Below the pieces are notes generated by a model. That model saw only the letters and a program-made list of their open reading frames with translations. It made no database searches and was not told where the DNA came from. The position numbers were made by a program, and so were the translations under genes. This document shows, piece by piece, positions 29,073 through 34,434 of a DNA stretch of 34,434 nt. Position 1 is the first letter of the stretch, and the number at the start of each line of letters is the position of its first letter. This DNA is from Persephonella sp. (GTDB lineage: Bacteria; Aquificota; Aquificia; Aquificales; Hydrogenothermaceae), in assembly GCA_030949555.1 (NCBI GenBank), contig JAUZSJ010000014.1, positions 1-34,434 on the forward strand. Reading direction: 5' to 3'.

Positions 29073-30111
29073 CTGAATATCAGATGTTTCACTTCAGGGT
29101 CAGTTTTAGCATACTCTATAAGCGTTTTATCTAATTTGAAAGCCTCTTCTAAAAGCTCTTTTGCTTTTTTATTTTTACCCTGAATGGCATAAATACATGC
29201 TGTGTTATACAGTGCCAATCCTTTAATATCTGGATTTATCTGGCTGGCTTTCTGGTAGCACTGGATGGCCGCTTCATACTTCTCCATCTCCTTTAAGGCA
29301 ATTCCCATATCTATATAACACTCACCACAGTTTTTGTTCAGTTTCACAGCTTTTTTAAATGCCTTTACTGACTGTTCAAAAAGACCTTTATCTAAATAAG
29401 TGTTTCCAAGGTCTGCCAGCCTATAAAGTAAGAAGGATTTATCTTTACAGCTTTTGTATAACACTCAATAGCTCTGTCTAAATCTCCCATGTCGTAGTAG
29501 GTATTTCCTAAGCTGTTGTAGTAGTTTTCGTTTTCTGGATTTAAAATTATAGCTTTTTTATATGCATAAACGGCTTTTTCTATCTGACCAGACAGTCTAT
29601 AAACGATACCTAAATTGTAGTAATAATCAGGTTCATCGTTCTTCAGTGCTATGGCTCTGTTATAGTTTTTTATAGCTTCTTTATACTTTTTCAGCCTTCT
29701 GTAAATAAGACCTATGTTGTAGTAGATTACGGATAAATCAGGGTTTATCTCCACTGCTCTGTTATACATCCGAAGGGCTTTTTTGTAATCTTTCAGCAGA
29801 AAGTATCCGTATCCTAAATCGTTATAATACTCTGCTTTTTCCTTCAATTTTACAGCCTTTGAGAGTTGTTTCACAGCTTTTTCAGGATTGTTCATCTCAA
29901 GATATATATTGCCTAAATAGTAGTAAGCTTCGCTGTTTTCAGGATTAACAGTTATGTATTCTTCCAATATTTCTTTTGCTTTCAGAACATTTCCAGTATG
30001 GTAATAGACTACACCTTCCATAAATAGATTTTCAGGATACGGCTGTTTTTTTGCGTATTCAAAAGCATCTGTAATCAGTCCTTTTTTTAAAAATCCTTCC
30101 AGTTTTTTCAT
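29069..30111 (-). CDS. Tetratricopeptide repeat protein (frame-interrupted)
   Basis: About 347 residues, almost wholly TPR repeats; at least eight 34-residue units are visible, for example YYYLGNIYLEMNNPEKAVKQ, YYNIGLIYRRLKKYKEAIKN and YYNLGIVYRLSGQIEKAVYA. No signal peptide or membrane helix is seen, so a cytoplasmic scaffold is likely. The start ATG 30111 is taken because MKKLEGFLKKGLI begins the helical repeat and the longer upstream frame runs into the argG promoter. The frame breaks near 29430 (a T missing; expected NPSYFYRLADLGNTYLDKG). It is divergent from argG over 58 bp and shares its stop TTAA with the convergent secreted-protein gene. Partner and role are unknown. Confidence 0.88.
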
Positions 30112-30126
30112 ACAAAAGTCCACCAG

Positions 30127-30135
30127 TGATATAAT
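30127..30135 (+). promoter_or_regulatory. Extended -10 before argG
   Basis: TGATATAAT, identical to the elements before atpB and proS, 35 nt upstream of the argG TTG. It lies between the divergent TPR and argG starts. No strong -35 is visible. Confidence 0.55.
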
Positions 30136-30169
30136 TTTTAGTCTAAATCTAAATTTAGGAGGAAATCTG

Positions 30170-31369
30170 TTGAAAAAAAGGGTTATATTGGCATACTCAG
30201 GTGGTCTTGACACTTCTGTTATAGTCAGATGGCTTACAGACAGAGGTTTTGAGGTTATCACATATACAGCTGACGTTGGACAGGGAGAGGAGTTAGACGA
30301 GGTACCAGAAAAGGCAAAAGCATCTGGAGCTGTAGAGGCTATTGTTGACGATATAAAAGAAGAGTTTGCAAGAGAGTACTGTATACCTCTGATGAGGTCA
30401 GGGGCACTTTACGAAAACAGATACACACTTCTCTCAGCCCTTTCCAGACCCTTAATATCAAAAAAACTTGTTGAGCTTGCCCACAGATATGACGCCCATT
30501 ATGTGGCCCACGGTTCTACAGGTAAGGGAAACGATCAGGTGAGATTTGAAACATCTGTGTGGGCATTAGACCCGGATATAGAAGTTTTAGCTCCTGTAAG
30601 GGACTGGGAGTTTAAATCAAGGGAAGAGGAAATAGAGTATGCATTAAAACATGGAATTCCTGTAAAGGCAACAAAGGAAAAACCATACTCATACGACAGA
30701 AATCTGTGGGGTGTTGCCATAGAAGCAGGACCACTGGAGAACATATGGACTGAGCCTCCTGAAGATGCTTTTGAAATTACTGTAAATCCTCAGAATGCTC
30801 CAGACGAGCCAGAGTATGTGGAGATACATTTTGAAAATGGCATCCCTGTTGGAATAAACGACCAGAAATACGACCAGTTGTGGAGGCTGATATGGGATTT
30901 GAATGAGATTGGTGGTAAACACGGCATCGGCAGAATAGACATGGTTGAAAACAGACTTGTTGGTATAAAATCCAGAGAGGTTTATGAATCACCTGCAGGG
31001 TTTCTTTTGATAAAGGCATATGATGAGATAGAAAGTCTTGTTTTAGACAGATTCACATACCACTACAAAATCATCCATATTTCCCAGCCTTATGCAGACC
31101 TTGTGTATAACGGTCTGTGGTTTTCAAAACTGAGGGAAGCACTGGACGCATTTACCTCAGAAATTGCTCAGCTTGTAAATGGGACAGTTAGATTTAAATT
31201 GTATAAAGGAAGTGCCCAGATAGTCGGTAGAAAATCTCCAAACAGTCTTTACTTTGAAAAGCTGGCAACATACAGCCCGGAAGACGAGTTTGACCACAAA
31301 GCTGGAGAGTATTTTACAAAAGTATGGGGATTGCCGTTAAAAGTTTTTGCAAGAGCTAACCGAAAATAA
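30170..31369 (+). CDS. argG: Argininosuccinate synthase
   Basis: Joins citrulline and aspartate using ATP in arginine biosynthesis. The frame is intact at 399 residues. The N-terminal pyrophosphatase P-loop is VILAYSGGLDTSVIVRWL; further landmarks are VEAIVDDIKEEFAREYC, PLISKKLVELAHRYDAHYVA, HGSTGKGNDQVRFE, KPYSYDRNLWG, GIGRIDMVENRLVGIKSREV and PGGT-region equivalents near the C-terminus. The start is TTG 30170 behind TAGGAGG, since no ATG fits the family N-terminus. A small unknown gene starts 4 nt after the stop and is likely cotranscribed. Confidence 0.98.
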   Translation: MKKRVILAYSGGLDTSVIVRWLTDRGFEVITYTADVGQGEELDEVPEKAKASGAVEAIVDDIKEEFAREYCIPLMRSGALYENRYTLLSALSRPLISKKLVELAHRYDAHYVAHGSTGKGNDQVRFETSVWALDPDIEVLAPVRDWEFKSREEEIEYALKHGIPVKATKEKPYSYDRNLWGVAIEAGPLENIWTEPPEDAFEITVNPQNAPDEPEYVEIHFENGIPVGINDQKYDQLWRLIWDLNEIGGKHGIGRIDMVENRLVGIKSREVYESPAGFLLIKAYDEIESLVLDRFTYHYKIIHISQPYADLVYNGLWFSKLREALDAFTSEIAQLVNGTVRFKLYKGSAQIVGRKSPNSLYFEKLATYSPEDEFDHKAGEYFTKVWGLPLKVFARANRK

Positions 31370-31373
31370 GAGT

Positions 31374-31931
31374 ATGAGAGGAGAAGACCTTTTAGAAAAG
31401 AGTTTTAAAGAGGCTCTTCAAAAGGTTTCAGTAGATAAGAAACTGAACATTCCAGATGAGATAATAAACTATATATCCCAGATTATGTCCCTCTACTACA
31501 GGGGGATTCCCCTTTATCTTATAGATATTTCAGAAAAAACACCATTTAGAAGATACAAGATAAGAGGGGATGTTTCCCTTCTCTTAGTTGGTCTTTTTAC
31601 AGAATGGGTCAGCAGAAGAAACAGACCTCTGACTGAAAGAGATTATATAGAAGCTGGTAAAATTAATTACTACAATGCTTATATGTATCTGAATCTCAAC
31701 TACTCTGATCTTTTTAAAGAAAATTTTAGAGACATTTCTGTATTTTTCTCAGATATGACAGACCTTATAACAGGACATATGGAAATTTTTAAAAATATCA
31801 GTGAAAATTTTGAAAGATATGCATTTTTCCTTAGAGAGTATAGAGCAGAAAATATTGAAACAGGCAGGATATTTGATTTATTCAATGACATAAGGGAAAG
31901 ACAGCTAAAAAGATTGATAGAAGAGTTATAA
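31374..31931 (+). CDS. Hypothetical protein, 185-186 residues
   Basis: I do not recognise this family. It begins MRGEDLLEKSFKEALQKVSV and appears largely alpha-helical, with NIPDEIINYISQIMSLYYRG, FRDISVFFSDMTDLITGHME and a basic C-terminal helix (RERQLKRLIEEL). No signal peptide, membrane helix or Cys cluster is seen. ATG 31374 is preferred over TTG 31347, which lies inside argG. It begins 4 nt after the argG stop, suggesting translation coupled to argG. valS starts 69 nt downstream. Confidence 0.7.
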   Translation: MRGEDLLEKSFKEALQKVSVDKKLNIPDEIINYISQIMSLYYRGIPLYLIDISEKTPFRRYKIRGDVSLLLVGLFTEWVSRRNRPLTERDYIEAGKINYYNAYMYLNLNYSDLFKENFRDISVFFSDMTDLITGHMEIFKNISENFERYAFFLREYRAENIETGRIFDLFNDIRERQLKRLIEEL

Positions 31932-31934
31932 TTT

Positions 31935-31990
31935 CCTAAAAATTTTCACTTTTTCATGTAGGTTATAATAATAGCTTGACAATTTTTAGG
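31935..31990 (+). repeat. Inverted repeat in the valS leader
   Basis: CCTAAAAATT (31935-31944) and AATTTTTAGG (31981-31990) are perfect 10-bp inverted copies with a 36-nt spacer. The right arm runs into the valS ribosome site (TAGGAGG). TATAAT boxes are at 31927-31932 and 31964-31969. In a transcript reading through from argG the pair could form a long-range stem near the ribosome site. Confidence 0.45.
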
Positions 31991-32000
31991 AGGTGTTTTT

Positions 32001-34434
32001 ATGCCACTTAAAGAGTATAATCCATCTGAAATAGAAGGGAAATGGTATAAGGAATGGCTTAAATCTGCCCTTTTACACCAGACGTTAACGATAAAAGGGA
32101 GCCTTTTGTGGTTGTTATGCCGCCTCCTAATGTTACAGGTTCCCTTCACATAGGACATGCTCTGAATATGACCCTTCAGGATATATCTGTCAGATATAAA
32201 AGGATGAAGGGGGTTTAATACTCTCTGGCTCCTGGGATTTGACCACGCAGGAATTGCAACACAGTGGGTTGTAACAAGACAGTTAGAAAAAGAAGGAATA
32301 AACAAGTTTGACCTTGGAAGGGAAAAGTTTGTTGAAAAGGTGTGGCAATGGGTTCCTGTGGCAAGAGATACAATAAAAAAACAGATAGAGACTATAGGAG
32401 CTTCCTGTGACTGGAGCAGGCAGAGATTTACCCTTGATGAAGGTTTTGCAAGAGCTGTAAGGGAAGCATTTTCAAAACTGTTCAGAGAAGGACTGATTTA
32501 TAAAGCCCCATACATTGTTAACTGGGACCCAAAAGACAGAACAGCTATCTCAGACCTTGAAGTTGAGTATGAAGAGGAAAAGGGAAATCTCTGGTATATA
32601 AAGTATCCTGTAGTTGACGAAAGCGGAAAGGAAACAGGGGAATACATAATAGTTGCAACAACAAGACCAGAGACAATGCTTGGAGATACGGCTGTTGCTG
32701 TTCATCCAGATGATGAAAGATACAAAAAATTTATAGGTAAAAAACTGAAACTCCCCCTTGCTCCGGAAGTTAGAAAGGCATGGGACGGAAAAGAAGTATC
32801 AAACCTTATTCCGGTTATTGCAGATGAGTATGTTGACCCAGAATACGGAACAGGTGCTGTGAAGATAACTCCTGCCCACGACCCAAACGACTTTGAAGTT
32901 GGTCAGAGGCATAATCTTCCTATGGTTATTGTTATGGACGAATCAGCTGTTATGAATGAAAATGCAGGGAGATTTAAGGGACTTGACAGATACGAAGCAA
33001 GAAAGGAGATAGTAAAAGAGCTTGAGAATTCAGGACTTCTTGAAAAGGTGGAGGAGATTATCCACAATGTAGGACATTCCCAGAGGTCTGGAGCAGTTGT
33101 TGAACCCTACCTGTCAATTCAGTGGTTTGTTAACACTAAGAAGCTGTCAGAAAACGCAATAAAAGTGGTGGAAGATGGAAATATCAGATTTATACCAGAA
33201 AACTGGAAAAAAACCTATCTTAACTGGATGTGTGAAATAAGAGACTGGTGTATATCAAGACAGATATGGTGGGGACACAGAATTCCTGTGTGGGAGTGTA
33301 GAAACTGCGGAAATTACAATGTTTTTTCAGACGAGATTTTTCAGTCTGATGCCCAGAAAGTAATATTTAACATGTATGGAGATACCCGTATAGGTCAGAT
33401 TTTTTCCTATAAAGAAGTTAAAGATTATCTTTACGACAAGAATTTCAACCAGCCAGATAAAACGAATCTCCAGTTTTACGAAACCTTTGTGTTTGGAAGG
33501 GAAATTTTCCAGCTGAAAGATGAAGAGAGCTTAAAAAGTTTCCTTGATGAAAACTTTACAAAAGTTCCTGTCTTAAATCCTGAAAACACAGAAGATAAAG
33601 ACAAAATCGGTTTTGTTCCCCATGCTGTTTTTTATCTTTATATCAATGGACTTATTGGAAAGACATTTAATGAGGAAGATGTTTTCTCAGCATATCAGAA
33701 AAACAAAGAAAAAATAAAACATATATACAGCACTGTTTTAAAAGGAATAAAAAAAGAAGAGATTTTAGAAGACAGAAAAAAGCTGAAAAAATGGCTTTAC
33801 GACCATGCCTATGGAAACTGCAAAAATGGAAGGATTTTTCTTTACAGAGATGCAGGACAGATTCAGCATAATTGAAGACCATGTAATAGAGATTAAATAT
33901 TTTATTGAGCTAAGATGTGAGAATTGTGGCTCTGTAGACTTGAAACAGGAAGAAGATGTCTTAGACACATGGTTTTCTTCAGCTCTGTGGCCTTTTGGAA
34001 CTCTTGGCTGGCCAGAGGATACCCCAGAACTTCAAAAGTTCTATCCCACATCACTCCTTGTTACAGGATTTGACATTATATTCTTCTGGGTTGCAAGAAT
34101 GATAATGATGGGAATGCACTTTATGAAGGAAAAACCTTTTGGAGATGTCTATATACACGCCCTTGTGAGAGATGAAAAAGGAGAAAAGATGTCCAAAACA
34201 AAAGGAAATGTTATTGACCCACTGGATATGGTTGAAAAATATGGAGCAGATTCCCTCAGATTTACACTTGCAGCCCTTGCTGCACAGGGAAGGGATATAA
34301 GACTTTCAGAGAAAAGGATAGAAGGATACAAACATTTTGCCAACAAAATATGGGAATGCATCAAAGTTTGTTCTGACAAATTTTGAAAACAACAGGGAAA
34401 AAGTGTTCAGTGATATAAACTCACTGAGCCTCTC
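32001..34434 (+). CDS. valS: Valyl-tRNA synthetase with large internal insertion (partial, frame-interrupted)
   Basis: Class I synthetase charging tRNA-Val. The window ends inside the gene after about 810 residues. Start ATG 32001 follows TAGGAGG. Landmarks: [20 protein letters not shown] (HIGH motif), [15 protein letters not shown], the CP1 editing domain ([40 protein letters not shown]), [59 protein letters not shown] and [12 protein letters not shown] (KMSKS motif). Frame breaks: a missing base near 32068, an extra G in the G run near 32215, one shift between about 33800 and 33870, and an extra G near 34352 (expected [15 protein letters not shown]). Between Zn knuckles CRNCG (33297-33311) and CENCG (33916-33930) lie about 200 extra residues; the T. 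thermophilus loop is under 30. Confidence 0.95.

Noticed and set aside
31976-31981. TTGACA before valS as a -35 box
   Set aside because: It is only 20 nt before the ATG, leaving no room for a -10 and start site.
33312-33875. Intein in valS, suggested by an apparent C-terminal HN at the end of the frame near 33870
   Set aside because: The HN is created by the frame break; the true frame continues through [16 protein letters not shown]. No intein block A or B motif is seen, and the insert does not begin with a splice residue after a conserved active-site position.

Overview
The window comes from the chromosome of a thermophilic, probably chemolithotrophic bacterium. Protein style (Lys/Glu/Ile-rich), low-to-moderate GC, TTG/GTG starts with strong GGAGG sites, and the gene set (split F1 and Fo ATP synthase clusters, a subunit c with a signal-like N-terminus, a thiosulfate-type transporter, an oxygen-sensor-like di-iron protein) fit an Aquificota/Hydrogenothermaceae relative such as Persephonella. 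That placement is inference from protein character; no marker rRNA is present. Nearly all of it is ordinary core genome. No IS element, prophage, integrase or CRISPR array was seen.

Layout, left to right. (1) 1-2766: the 3' end of an F1 operon, atpA (partial)-atpG-atpD, closed by a strong terminator; no epsilon gene follows. (2) 2890-4878, plus strand: a globin/CZB/degenerate-GGDEF/EAL protein. (3) 4856-9939, minus strand: an operon of ODP-like di-iron protein, GGDEF-EAL protein, CtpA-type protease and TsaD, with stop/start overlaps at two junctions. (4) 10034-12697, plus: aroC, then an Fo cluster atpB-usp-atpE ending in a terminator. (5) 12780-16423, plus: the classical rpmH-rnpA-yidD-yidC-mnmE string. 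(6) 16452-19172, plus: rho, rpmE, prfA, tRNA-Arg(ACG). (7) 19173-20553: a small Cys-rich ORF, tRNA-Ala(GGC), and a YeeE/YedE-type sulfur transporter on the minus strand. (8) 20680-24983, plus: proS, a GAF-PAS protein and a PilB-type ATPase. (9) 24984-26551, minus: ychF preceded by a 94-residue unknown protein and an overlapping 40-residue membrane protein. (10) 26611-29072, plus: an acidic amino acid/dicarboxylate symporter, an AEC-family permease and a secreted Ada-like zinc-domain protein. (11) 29069-30111, minus: a TPR protein. (12) 30170-34434, plus: argG, an unknown 186-residue protein and valS (cut by the window end).

A dominant technical feature is roughly thirty single-base indels that break reading frames in indispensable genes (atpA, atpD, atpE, tsaD, aroC, yidC, rho, valS and others) while leaving the encoded protein recognisable in the next frame. 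Since these cannot all be pseudogenes in a living cell, I treat them as sequence or assembly errors and annotate each gene across its full reconstructed span.

Biologically the most interesting items are: an insertion of about 200 residues inside the zinc-knuckle loop of valyl-tRNA synthetase; two neighbouring c-di-GMP systems apparently wired to oxygen/haem/zinc sensing; a universal-stress-protein paralogue placed between ATP synthase a and c; a GAF-PAS protein translationally coupled to PilB; and a secreted Ada-like zinc domain in which the methyl-acceptor cysteine is replaced by histidine.
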